Source of the DNA: Candidatus Aalborgicola bjergmarkensis
GTDB taxonomy: Bacteria; Pseudomonadota; Gammaproteobacteria; Burkholderiales; Burkholderiaceae_C
DNA: 64,000 bases
Assembly: GCA_016708725.1 (NCBI GenBank)
Contig: JADJFE010000037.1
Span: forward strand, 1 to 64,000
Direction of reading: 5' to 3'
The position numbers and the translations under genes are program-made. Positions 28,183 to 37,074 of this stretch are shown one piece after another. The stretch's first letter is position 1. Every line of letters starts with the position of its first letter. The notes below the pieces were generated by a model, which had not been told where the DNA came from, ran no database searches, and saw nothing but the letters and a program-made list of their open reading frames with translations.

Positions 28183-29898
28183 ATGCTACTACTCAATCCG
28201 CGCAACATTACGCGCAACTATCCCGATGCCCGCTCCCGTGAAATCATGGAGAAAACAGTCAACTTCTTTGAAAAGAAAGGACTGACCAAACTCAAGGAAG
28301 ACTTCAATGGAGCGGTTTGGTACGCCGACTTTCTGGAGTTTTGTAAACAAGAAGGCATCTTTTCCTCGATGATGACACCTGCTGCCCAGGGCAAGGTGGG
28401 CGAAGCCGCAGTATGGGACACCTGGCGCGTCTGCGGGTTTGCAGAAATCCTGGGCTTTTATGGCCTGTGTTATTGGTACACCTACCAAGTCTCGGTGCTA
28501 GGCATTGGCCCCATCTGGATGAGCGGCAACGAAGTCGCCAAGGCCCAAGCCAAACGCCTGCTTGACGAAGGCAACATCTTCGCTTTTGGCCTGTCCGAAC
28601 GCGACCATGGCGCTGACATCTATTCGTCCGACATGATTGTCACCAAGTTGCCCGATGGCACTTACCGTGCCACAGGCGGCAAGTATTACATCGGCAACGC
28701 CAACAAGGCCGCCATGGTTTCGACCTTTGGCAAGATGGCCGAGGGTGGCGAGAACGCTGGTCAGTACATCTTCTTTGCCGCCGACTCGCAGCACCCGGAT
28801 TACAAGCTCATCAAGAACACGGTCTACAGCCAGAACTACGTGGCCGAGTACCGGCTGGAAAACTATCCCTTCACCGAAGCCGACATCCTGCACCGGGGCG
28901 AGGATGCCTGGAACGCTGCGCTCAACACCATCAACGTGGGCAAGTACAACCTGGGTTGGGCCTCGATTGGCATTTGCACCCACTCGTTCTACGAGGCCAT
29001 TGACCACGCGGCCAACCGCCACCTGTACGGAAAAACAGTCACCGACTTTCCGCACGTCAAGCAGCTGTTCACCGATGCGTACACGCGCCTGGTGGCGATG
29101 AAACTCTTTGCCCTGCGTGCTGCCGATTACATGAAAACGGCATCCGCCGAAGACCGCCGCTACCTGCTGTTCAACCCCATGGTCAAGATGAAGGTCACGA
29201 CCCAGGGCGAGGAGGTCATCAACCTGTTGTGGGACGTGATCGCCGCCAAGGGCTTTGAAAAAGAGCCCTATTTCACCATGGCCGCCGCCGACATCCGTTG
29301 TCTGCCCAAACTCGAAGGCACGGTGCACGTCAACATGGCACTGATCATCAAGTTCATGCCCAACTACTTCTTCTTCCCGGCCAATTACCCGGAAGTACCG
29401 CGCCGCGATGATGGCTCGGACGATGCGTTCCTGTTCAACCAGGGGCCAACCAAGGGTCTGGGCAAGATCAAGTTTCATGACTACCGCATGGCCTACAACA
29501 GCTACGACCTGCCGAACCTGAACGTGTTCAAGGAGCAGATTGCACTGTTCAGAGAAATGCTGATGAAAACGCCGCCCTCTACCGAACAGCAATCCGACAT
29601 TGACTTTTTGCTCACCGCCGGTGAAATGTTCACCCTGGTGGTCTATGGCCAACTGGTGCTGGAAAACGCCAAAATCTACGGTGTGGCACCCGAAGTCATT
29701 GACCAGATTTTCGACTTCATGGTGCGCGACTTTTCCAAATTCGCCCTGCAACTCCACTCCAAACCCAGCAGCACACCCGCGCAGATGGAACAGTGTCTGA
29801 AGCTGCTCAAAAAACCCGTGGTGGATTACACACGCTACAACACCGTATGGGAGTCGCACGTGCTGGCCATGAAGGACCAGTACAGCATGCCCCGATAA
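28183..29898 (+). CDS. Acyl-CoA dehydrogenase family protein
   Basis: The 571-residue flavoprotein belongs to the acyl-CoA dehydrogenase superfamily, which introduces a trans-2 double bond into acyl-CoA with FAD. Family features are GLSERDHGADIYSSDMIVTK, the beta-domain ATGGKYYIGNANKAAMVSTF and a C-terminal helical bundle with HSFYEAIDHAANRHLYGKTV. It is longer than the usual 380-400 residues, as in other betaproteobacterial members. ATG 28183 starts the conserved MLLLNPRNITRNYPD. An extended frame upstream overlaps the divergent gene's promoter and is unlikely. The natural substrate cannot be told. Confidence 0.85.
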   Translation: MLLLNPRNITRNYPDARSREIMEKTVNFFEKKGLTKLKEDFNGAVWYADFLEFCKQEGIFSSMMTPAAQGKVGEAAVWDTWRVCGFAEILGFYGLCYWYTYQVSVLGIGPIWMSGNEVAKAQAKRLLDEGNIFAFGLSERDHGADIYSSDMIVTKLPDGTYRATGGKYYIGNANKAAMVSTFGKMAEGGENAGQYIFFAADSQHPDYKLIKNTVYSQNYVAEYRLENYPFTEADILHRGEDAWNAALNTINVGKYNLGWASIGICTHSFYEAIDHAANRHLYGKTVTDFPHVKQLFTDAYTRLVAMKLFALRAADYMKTASAEDRRYLLFNPMVKMKVTTQGEEVINLLWDVIAAKGFEKEPYFTMAAADIRCLPKLEGTVHVNMALIIKFMPNYFFFPANYPEVPRRDDGSDDAFLFNQGPTKGLGKIKFHDYRMAYNSYDLPNLNVFKEQIALFREMLMKTPPSTEQQSDIDFLLTAGEMFTLVVYGQLVLENAKIYGVAPEVIDQIFDFMVRDFSKFALQLHSKPSSTPAQMEQCLKLLKKPVVDYTRYNTVWESHVLAMKDQYSMPR

Positions 29899-29964
29899 AG
29901 CGCCCCTGGCACAAGGCCACCCGGCGCCCGTGCGGCCTTGTTCCAACACAGGAGACAAAAAATT

Positions 29965-30495
29965 ATGACCCCATCCGCTTCCTTTATCGTCCTCACCATC
30001 ATCGGCGACGACCGTCCCGGACTGGTGGGCGAGCTTGCCGCCGCCATCAGCGCCAACCAGGGCAACTGGCTGGAATCCTCCATGGCCCATCTGGCAGGCA
30101 AGTTTGCCGGCATCGTCAAGGTCGGCATTGCACCCCAGCACGCCGAAAAACTGCAGCAAGCTCTCGCACAACTCAATGGACTCAAAATCACGGGCGAACT
30201 GGCGCAAGCCGACGCGCGCACCACCGCACGCCGCCTGAAACTTTCGCTGGTCGGCCATGACCGCATCGGCATTGTGCGCGAAGTCTCCAAGGTGCTGGCC
30301 GAACACGCCGTCAACGTCGAAAACCTGGAAACCTATACCTCCAGCGCACCGATGTCCGCCGAAACCCTGTTTCACGCCAACGCGGAACTTACTGCCGCTG
30401 CCAACCTGGACGCCAGAGCCTTGACCAGCGAACTGGAGAGAATTTCCAACGATCTGATGGTCGACATCACCCTCGACGAAACCATCCGGTCCTGA
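29965..30495 (+). CDS. GcvR-like tandem ACT-domain protein
   Basis: The 176-residue protein is made of two ACT domains. The first begins IVLTIIGDDRPGLVGELAAA and the second LKLSLVGHDRIGIVREVSKV. This is the layout of the glycine cleavage repressor GcvR, which binds GcvA in response to glycine. The start at 29965 follows acaggagac with normal spacing. No gcv genes are nearby, so the partner is unknown. It lies 66 bases after the acyl-CoA dehydrogenase gene on the same strand. Confidence 0.82.
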   Translation: MTPSASFIVLTIIGDDRPGLVGELAAAISANQGNWLESSMAHLAGKFAGIVKVGIAPQHAEKLQQALAQLNGLKITGELAQADARTTARRLKLSLVGHDRIGIVREVSKVLAEHAVNVENLETYTSSAPMSAETLFHANAELTAAANLDARALTSELERISNDLMVDITLDETIRS

Positions 30496-30546
30496 TCGCT
30501 TGGGCATGCAAGACAACCATCCAAACACCCTGATGCCATTGATGCC

Positions 30547-33255
30547 ATGACAAAGCAACATTTAGGTCAGGTGTTACGCGAGGCTCTGCGCTCTATCTGG
30601 ATGATTCCCGTAGTCACCCTACTCATCATAGGCAGCACCTTCTCCTGGTTTACCTACCAGGAATACACCGAGACGATGGAGCGTGAGTTTCGGGCGCTGG
30701 AGTCACGCAACCGTATTGCCGAGGCCATGGTCACGGGGTCGCTACGCAATCTGGAGCGGCTCATGAACCATATCCGCAATGATCTTAGCGTTCTTACGCC
30801 AGAACAGCGCGCGCTGTACGATGCCGAACTCGCCATCCACATGGCTTCCATTGCAGAAATACGCTCCCTGGTTGTCATCAATGCCCAGGGAATCGTCGAG
30901 CTCAGTGCAACCCCGAAACTCAAAGGGTTTGACGCCTCGCAGCGCGACTATTTTCAAGCCCACCTGGAAAAATCCCAGGGCGACAAGCTCTACGTGTCAC
31001 GTCCCTTCAAAACGAAAACCGGCAACGACATGAGCATTGCATTCTCACTCGCCCGCTACGACAACCATAACCAGTTTCAAGGGATCATCGTAGCGGGTGC
31101 CGATCCCAGATTCTTTGAAGAGGTTCTCAACCAGATCAGGCCAGAAGATGACCAGTCAACTGCCACACTCTTGAATCGGCAAGGTGATCTGGTTTACCGG
31201 ATGCCCGACCCGCAAAGGTTTCAACAAGTCAGTCTTGTCGACAGCCCGATAGCCCGCGCGCACCTGGACGCGCAGGAAATCCAGACACGGCATATCGGTT
31301 ACAACAAAACCGATGGAGTCAAGCGTTTACTGGCCATCCGACGCCTGCAGGAGACCGGTTTGAGCGTGGCCGTAGGGCGTCAGTACGACGACGTACTGGC
31401 AATGTGGCGCAACAATACGGCATTGCGTAGCCTTATTTTGGCTTTGACAGCATCTGCTGTGCTGGGCTTGACCTGGGTCGCACAGCGCCGCGCCAATGCG
31501 TTGAATAAGGCCAATGCGGTGCTCCAGGCCGACATTGCAAAACGCATGCAAACCGAAGCACAGCTTAAACTCTATGCCAGCGTGTTTCAGCACAGCGGTG
31601 AAGCCATCGTGATTACCGACCACAACAACTGCATTCTGGCCATCAATGCAGCGTTCAACCGCAGCACCGGATATTCGCTGGAAGACGTGCGCGGAAAAAA
31701 CCCGCGTATCCTGTCCGCTGGACAAACATCCATCGAGATTTACCAAGACATGTGGACCGAACTCGACACAAAGGGATTCTGGCAAGGCGAGCTGTGGGAT
31801 AAGCCCAAGGTCGGTGCCATCTACCCCAAGTGGACCTCAATCTCGGTGGTGCGCGATCCATCTGGTGCCATAACCAACTACATCGGCAGTTTTATCGACA
31901 TCACCGAGCGCAAGGCTGCGCAAGACCGCATTCTCCGTCTGGCGCACCACGACCACCTGACGGGTCTGCTCAACCGATTGAGCCTGCAAGAGCGTCTGGC
32001 CCAGGCGCTGGCCAGCGCCAAACGCGAAAACCGGGCGCTGGCGGTGCTGTTCATCGACATGGACCACTTCAAGGCCATCAACGACAGTCTGGGACACGCT
32101 GTGGGCGATGAATTACTGATGGAAGTCGCGCAGCGGCTACGCGCGGGTGTGCGCGAAAGCGATATTGTTTCGCGTCTGGGCGGAGATGAATTTGTCCTGG
32201 TGCTGACCGAAGTCGGAACGACAACTGCCGTCGCCCGGCTGACAGAAAAACTGCTGCAATCCCTGGGTGAAGCCTACCAAGTGCGGGAACATACCCTGCA
32301 TTCCACGCCCAGTATCGGCGTGGCCATTGCACCCAATGACGGCAGTGACGGTGAGACACTCCTGAAAAATGCCGATGCCGCCATGTACCACGCCAAAGCG
32401 CATGGCCGCAACAATGTGCAGTTTTTCACCCCGGCCATGAACCAGGAGGCTATGGAGCGCCTGCGCATTGACCACGAATTGCGCCTGGCGCTAGAGCAAG
32501 GGCAGTTTGAGCTGCATTACCAACCCAAGCTGGCGGGCAACGCGCTCGTGGGCCACCAGAAACGCCGGGTTGTCGGCGTGGAAGCCCTGGTGCGCTGGCG
32601 CCACCCGGAGCATGGTCTGGTGCCGCCCGGAAAATTCATCCCTGTCGCCGAAGAAACCGGCCTGATCTTGCCGCTGGGCGAGTGGGTACTCAACGAAGCC
32701 TGCCGCCAGCTGCGCGTCTGGCGTGACGCGGGTGTGCAAGATTTGACGATGGCGGTCAATCTATCGGCACACCAGTTGCGCGAATCCTCGCTTTTGAACA
32801 TGGTGTCCCAAACCCTGGCACGGCATGGCCTGGTTGGTGCCGATCTGGAGCTTGAAATTACCGAATCGGTGATGATGAACGATCCGCAGGCCAGCATCGG
32901 CACACTGTCGGCACTGCGCGCAACAGGCGTAAAACTGTCAATTGACGATTTTGGTACCGGTTATTCGTCGCTGAGTTACCTCAAGCTGCTGCCGATCCAC
33001 ACCCTCAAACTCGACCAGTCCTTTGTGCGCGACATCGAAACCGACGCCAACGATGTTGCCATCTGCACCGCCACCATCGCGCTGGCGCACAGCCTGCATC
33101 TGAAAGTGGTGGCCGAAGGCGTGGAAACCCGTGCACACTGCGACTTCCTGCTGGGCCAGAACTGCGACATCCTGCAGGGCTACCACTTCAGCAAACCCTT
33201 GACGGCACATGACGCACTGGCCTTCATTCAGGCAAGCAGGACTGCGATACCATAA
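30547..33255 (+). CDS. Cache-PAS-GGDEF-EAL cyclic-di-GMP protein
   Basis: A 902-residue membrane protein. TM1 (~18-36) and TM2 (~292-312) flank a ~250-residue periplasmic Cache-type sensor. Then come a PAS domain (~345-460, with AINAAFNRSTGYSLEDVRGK), GGDEF (~475-630) and EAL (~645-895). The cyclase site is intact (SRLGGDEFVLVL) with an RESD inhibitory site five residues before it. The phosphodiesterase motifs are also intact (GVEALVRWRHPE, LEITESVM, IDDFGTGYSSLSYLKLL, VVAEGVET). Both activities are therefore possible, probably switched by the periplasmic signal. It follows the GcvR-like gene by 51 bases. Confidence 0.92.
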   Translation: MTKQHLGQVLREALRSIWMIPVVTLLIIGSTFSWFTYQEYTETMEREFRALESRNRIAEAMVTGSLRNLERLMNHIRNDLSVLTPEQRALYDAELAIHMASIAEIRSLVVINAQGIVELSATPKLKGFDASQRDYFQAHLEKSQGDKLYVSRPFKTKTGNDMSIAFSLARYDNHNQFQGIIVAGADPRFFEEVLNQIRPEDDQSTATLLNRQGDLVYRMPDPQRFQQVSLVDSPIARAHLDAQEIQTRHIGYNKTDGVKRLLAIRRLQETGLSVAVGRQYDDVLAMWRNNTALRSLILALTASAVLGLTWVAQRRANALNKANAVLQADIAKRMQTEAQLKLYASVFQHSGEAIVITDHNNCILAINAAFNRSTGYSLEDVRGKNPRILSAGQTSIEIYQDMWTELDTKGFWQGELWDKPKVGAIYPKWTSISVVRDPSGAITNYIGSFIDITERKAAQDRILRLAHHDHLTGLLNRLSLQERLAQALASAKRENRALAVLFIDMDHFKAINDSLGHAVGDELLMEVAQRLRAGVRESDIVSRLGGDEFVLVLTEVGTTTAVARLTEKLLQSLGEAYQVREHTLHSTPSIGVAIAPNDGSDGETLLKNADAAMYHAKAHGRNNVQFFTPAMNQEAMERLRIDHELRLALEQGQFELHYQPKLAGNALVGHQKRRVVGVEALVRWRHPEHGLVPPGKFIPVAEETGLILPLGEWVLNEACRQLRVWRDAGVQDLTMAVNLSAHQLRESSLLNMVSQTLARHGLVGADLELEITESVMMNDPQASIGTLSALRATGVKLSIDDFGTGYSSLSYLKLLPIHTLKLDQSFVRDIETDANDVAICTATIALAHSLHLKVVAEGVETRAHCDFLLGQNCDILQGYHFSKPLTAHDALAFIQASRTAIP

Positions 33256-33284
33256 CACTGCAATGCTACAACACTACAAATAAC

Positions 33285-33326
33285 ATAGCTGTCCCCGCAC
33301 ATCCCACGGGGGCTATAGGCTGATTT
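33285..33326 (+). repeat. REP-like intergenic repeat, copy 1
   Basis: Reads atagctgtccccgcacatcc then cacgggggctataggctgat. It belongs to a family with the pattern ATAGCKN..CCCGCA.RTCC..RNGGGCTAYAGSCKGATTT. It lies in the 205-base convergent gap between two GGDEF/EAL genes. The rest of that gap (33327-33459) contains three near-repeats of ggctaaat and no gene. Confidence 0.8.
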
Positions 33327-33459
33327 GATGCTAAATTCAGGCTAAATTGGGGCTAAAAATGTGCCACGGAGGCTTGCGGGGAGCACCTGTAGTGCGGTTT
33401 TGGCGTTTTTATGGTATTTTTAATATCACGGGTGATATGAAATTGGTCGGTTGGCATTT

Positions 33460-35793
33460 TCAACCCCGACTCTTTTGCTCCTGCAGCCACTGCAGCAGCA
33501 CGTCCTCGGGCATCGGTTTGGCAAAAACGTATCCCTGGATCAGGAAGTAGCCCATCTCCTTGAGCATGCCAACCTGCTCGAGTGACTCCACGCCTTCGGC
33601 GATGACCTGCATGTCCAGTTCCTGCGCCAGGGAGATCATCAGGCGGGGGATCGTATCCACGTCCTTGAGCAGCAGGTCCACGAAGGACTTATCCAGTTTC
33701 AAGGAGCTAAATGGCAGATCCTGAACCCGGTTCAGGGATGACTGGCCCGTGCCAAAATCATCCAGATGCAGATGGTAGCCCGCGTTGGCGAGCTGTACCA
33801 GCATGGCAAGCAGCTGCTCGCTATCGCGCGCAACGGCGGTTTCAGTAAGCTCCAGGTGCACATGCTCCACCGAAACGGCGTTTTTTTGCAGCGTGGCATT
33901 CAAAAAATCAGGCAACCCAGGGTCCATCAACTGGTGGGCGGACAGGTTGATATTGACGATCAAACCGGGCAGCACCTTGTGTAGCCGTGACAAGGCTTCC
34001 ACCGCTTTTTCCGCCAGCTCCTGGCCTATGGCACCAATCAATCCGGCATCTTCCGCCAGGGCGATGAAACGGTCCGGTGGACAGAATTTGCCGTGTATTT
34101 TCAACCGGGCCAGTGCCTCCACCATGGCGGTCTTGCCCGAGCGGATGTCCACGATGGGCTGGAACCACACATCAAACGCCCGGTCCTTGATGGCTTGGCG
34201 TAAATGTTGCTCCAGTTGCATGCGCTCCTGCACGTCGGAGTGCATGGCATCGGTGAACACCGTGTAGCGGTTTTTACCCAGATTTTTGGCGGCGTACATC
34301 GCAATATCGGCATTGCGCAGGGCGACTTCGGCTGGCTGGGTCGGGTCGGCAACAACCACGCCCAGGGATGCCGATGACACCAGAACCTGCCCGTGGTACG
34401 TGTGGGGCCGCGACACGACACGCAGAATCCTTTCGGCAAAAACGTCCACGTCTTGCTTTCCCTGCGGCATGAAGCTGAATACGGCAAACTCATCGCCGCC
34501 CAGCCGCACCGCAAGGTCGCTGTCCCGGATCGCGTGCGCAATCTGGTGCCCGATCCAGACCAGCATGGCATCCCCCGCCTCATGCCCCAGGGAGTCGTTG
34601 ATGTGCTTGAAACCATCCAGATCAAGCAAAAAAACGCTCAGATCCATGGTCTGGCCACGGCGCACCTGGGCGAAAACACGCTCCATGCTCTCCAGCAGAT
34701 GGCGGCGATTGCCAAGTCCGGTCAGCAAATCGGTACGCGCCTCGGACTTGAGCTGGTTTTCGGTCAGGCTGCGCTCCATGACCATGGCGTTAAGGGAAAC
34801 TGCCAATACATCCAGTTCGTCCGTTCCCAGCACGGGCCATTTGGTGACGGGTGCATTCTCATCCTCGTTGGACTTGTCGGACTTGTCGGACTTGTCCGCA
34901 CGGGCAAGGGCCGCGAACAGCGACAGCCTGCGCAGAACCAAACCGTCGAGCAACAAGCCCACCAACAGGATGGCAATCAGGGACATGAGCGTACTGTTGA
35001 GCAGCAATAAATAACCTACTTGCGTGCTCTGGTCCGTGAGAGCCGGTTCCGCCGTGATTTTCAGATGAATCTCACTCTCCCCCACGCTATCGGGCAAGGT
35101 CTGGACACGCTGGTTCACCTGGGTGTGCTTATCCGGTGAAAAAACCAGTTCATTCCCGATCACCTGTTCCAGAGCCGCAGTACTCTGATCGAGGTCTCTG
35201 ACCAGCACCATCCAGCCTGCAATTTGTGGTCCGGCATCACTGCGGCGCACGGCCGCGTACGCAATCGCCAGGGCATGCCCATTGACCCAGCGCAGCAAAT
35301 GCCGCCCTCGCATCGGGGCGGGCAGCGGCACGTCCATGACGGCGCGTTGGGCCGCTTGCACCAGCGGGCTGTCGGCGCTCAACGTCTGTACCGACTCCCC
35401 CACCAGTTCCACGGCGGAGTGCAGGTGGGCTTGTGGGGTCAGGAAAATAACCTGTTCCACTTTCAGGTTGCGCAGGGCTGCGGCGGTGTAGTTGGTGCTC
35501 AGGTATTCGGCGTTGAAATGCTGCAAATGCGCAAAGGTGTCATTCCAGGTGGCGTTGTCATAAACCACCACATCCATGCCGCTAATCGACTGGGTTACCC
35601 CCAGCACGGCACGATCCATGTGGGCCTGCGCCTCACGCTCCTCAAAGGCCGCCACATTACGCTCTACCAGGTAATCGGTGACTTCGTATCCGACCAGGCC
35701 CACTCCCGCCAGCAGACACCCCAGATACACCAGAATGCGCAGACGCAGACTCCAGGAACGTGTCAGGGTTCGGGATTGTGGGAGCATCTTCAT
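33460..35793 (-). CDS. CHASE4-like-GGDEF-EAL cyclic-di-GMP protein
   Basis: A 777-residue membrane protein. TM1 (~18-40) and TM2 (~260-282) bracket a periplasmic domain with the CHASE4-like stretch VVVYDNATWNDTFAHLQHFN. A short HAMP-like linker leads to GGDEF (~355-515) and EAL (~525-770). The GGDEF motif is intact (RLGGDEFAVF) with an RDSD inhibitory site. The EAL domain keeps MVEALARL, HLELTET, LDDFGTGQSSL and VIAEGVES. A three-fold 9-bp repeat (gacttgtcg, 34871-34897) encodes Lys-Ser-Asp units in the linker after TM2. It converges with the preceding GGDEF/EAL gene. Confidence 0.92.
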   Translation of the reverse strand: MKMLPQSRTLTRSWSLRLRILVYLGCLLAGVGLVGYEVTDYLVERNVAAFEEREAQAHMDRAVLGVTQSISGMDVVVYDNATWNDTFAHLQHFNAEYLSTNYTAAALRNLKVEQVIFLTPQAHLHSAVELVGESVQTLSADSPLVQAAQRAVMDVPLPAPMRGRHLLRWVNGHALAIAYAAVRRSDAGPQIAGWMVLVRDLDQSTAALEQVIGNELVFSPDKHTQVNQRVQTLPDSVGESEIHLKITAEPALTDQSTQVGYLLLLNSTLMSLIAILLVGLLLDGLVLRRLSLFAALARADKSDKSDKSNEDENAPVTKWPVLGTDELDVLAVSLNAMVMERSLTENQLKSEARTDLLTGLGNRRHLLESMERVFAQVRRGQTMDLSVFLLDLDGFKHINDSLGHEAGDAMLVWIGHQIAHAIRDSDLAVRLGGDEFAVFSFMPQGKQDVDVFAERILRVVSRPHTYHGQVLVSSASLGVVVADPTQPAEVALRNADIAMYAAKNLGKNRYTVFTDAMHSDVQERMQLEQHLRQAIKDRAFDVWFQPIVDIRSGKTAMVEALARLKIHGKFCPPDRFIALAEDAGLIGAIGQELAEKAVEALSRLHKVLPGLIVNINLSAHQLMDPGLPDFLNATLQKNAVSVEHVHLELTETAVARDSEQLLAMLVQLANAGYHLHLDDFGTGQSSLNRVQDLPFSSLKLDKSFVDLLLKDVDTIPRLMISLAQELDMQVIAEGVESLEQVGMLKEMGYFLIQGYVFAKPMPEDVLLQWLQEQKSRG

Positions 35794-35823
35794 TCAGACC
35801 ATCGCAACCATTCTATAAAAAAT

Positions 35824-35865
35824 ATAGCGCATCCCGCACGTTCCATAAGGGGTAGAAGCGGATTT
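35824..35865 (+). repeat. REP-like intergenic repeat, copy 2
   Basis: Reads atagcgcatcccgcacgttc then cataaggggtagaagcggat. Same family and orientation as the copy at 33285. It fills most of the gap between the start of the CHASE4 gene and the end of proB. Confidence 0.8.
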
Positions 35866-35876
35866 GTTAATATTCC

Positions 35877-37019
35877 CTAGCGTGTCAGCACCAGATTGTC
35901 ACGGTGCAGCATTTCAGGTTCGGCAGCATAACCCAAAAGCCTTTCAATTTCAGCGGAAGGCTTACGGCACAACAGCCGCGCTTCAGAGCTCGAATAATTC
36001 GCCAGACCGCGCGCAAACTCGGCGCCTGCGCCATCACGCACGGCAATCACGTCGCCACGCGAGAAATCCCCTTCCACCAGCACCATGCCGATGGGCAACA
36101 GGCTCTTGCCCTCCATGCGTACTTTCTGCTCGGCGCCAGCATCTACCACCACGGCGCCGCGCAACTGCAAATGGTCCGCCATCCATTGCTTGCGCGCCTG
36201 GTTTTTCTGGGTGGGTGCGACCAGCAAGGTGCCGATGGCCTCGCCTTGCGTCAGGCGAATCAGGGCATCCGGTTCACGCCCCCAGGCAATGACCGTCGAA
36301 GCGCCGGAACCGGCTGCGCGCCGGGCGGCCAGAATCTTGGTCAGCATACCACCGCGCCCAATGCTCGACCCGGCACCTCCGGCCATGGCTTCCAGCGCCG
36401 GGTCACCCGCGCGCGCCTGTGTCACCAGTTGCGCTTGTATGTCTTTGCGTGGATCGGCGGTAAACAGCCCTTTTTGATCGGTCAGGATGACTAAAGCATC
36501 GGCTTCAACCAGATTGGCGACCAGCGCGCCCAGCGTGTCATTGTCGCCAAACTTGATTTCGTCGTTGACCACCGTATCGTTTTCGTTGATGACCGGCACC
36601 ACCCCGAGTTTGAGCAAGGTCAGCAAGGTGGAACGCGCATTGAGGTAGCGCTCCCTATCGGCCAGGTCCGCATGGGTCAGCAACACCTGCGCACTGCCCA
36701 GGCCATTGGCCTTGAGCTTGGTTTCGTACATCTGCGCCAGCCCCATTTGCCCCACGGCAGCCGCCGCCTGCAACTCATGAACGGCCTTGGGTCGGCTGCT
36801 CCAGCCCAGGCGTTTCATACCTTCGGCAATGGCACCGCTGGAGACCATGATGACCTCGCGCCCGGTGCGCATCAGGTGCGCCATCTGCCGACACCATTCA
36901 CCAATGGCGGCTTCATCCAGACCACGGCCATCGTTGGTCACCAGACTGGAGCCGACCTTGACCACCACCCGGCGCGCGTCACGCAACACATCGGACTCAG
37001 AACTTGAAATTTGAACCAT
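35877..37019 (-). CDS. proB: Glutamate 5-kinase
   Basis: ProB phosphorylates glutamate, the first step of proline synthesis. The 380-residue protein has the amino-acid-kinase domain (RVVVKVGSSLVTNDGRGLD, EVIMVSSGAIAEGMKRLG, VPVINENDTVVNDEIKFGDND, LVILTDQKGLFTADPR) and a C-terminal PUA domain (SLLPIGMVLVEGDFSRGDVI). Length is normal. Feedback inhibition by proline is typical of this two-domain form. It lies 55 bases downstream of obg on the same strand, with a REP-like repeat in the gap. Confidence 0.96.
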   Translation of the reverse strand: MVQISSSESDVLRDARRVVVKVGSSLVTNDGRGLDEAAIGEWCRQMAHLMRTGREVIMVSSGAIAEGMKRLGWSSRPKAVHELQAAAAVGQMGLAQMYETKLKANGLGSAQVLLTHADLADRERYLNARSTLLTLLKLGVVPVINENDTVVNDEIKFGDNDTLGALVANLVEADALVILTDQKGLFTADPRKDIQAQLVTQARAGDPALEAMAGGAGSSIGRGGMLTKILAARRAAGSGASTVIAWGREPDALIRLTQGEAIGTLLVAPTQKNQARKQWMADHLQLRGAVVVDAGAEQKVRMEGKSLLPIGMVLVEGDFSRGDVIAVRDGAGAEFARGLANYSSSEARLLCRKPSAEIERLLGYAAEPEMLHRDNLVLTR

Positions 37020-37021
37020 AT

Positions 37022-37060
37022 TCGGCTACAGCCCCCGTAGAACGTGCGGATACCGCTATT
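37022..37060 (-). repeat. REP-like intergenic repeat, copy 3
   Basis: On the minus strand it reads aatagcggtatccgcacgtt then ctacgggggctgtagccga. It sits between obg and proB, so it would be transcribed if they are one operon. Confidence 0.8.
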
Positions 37061-37074
37061 ATTCTTACAGCAAA

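Noticed and set aside
28498..30561. A very long open frame (687 codons) on the minus strand across the acyl-CoA dehydrogenase and GcvR-like genes
   Set aside because: It is antisense to two well-recognised genes and its translation has no domain or sensible composition. It results from codon bias on the other strand.
34286..35014. Open frames on the plus strand across the CHASE4-GGDEF-EAL gene
   Set aside because: They are antisense to a certain gene with all catalytic motifs and contain no domain.
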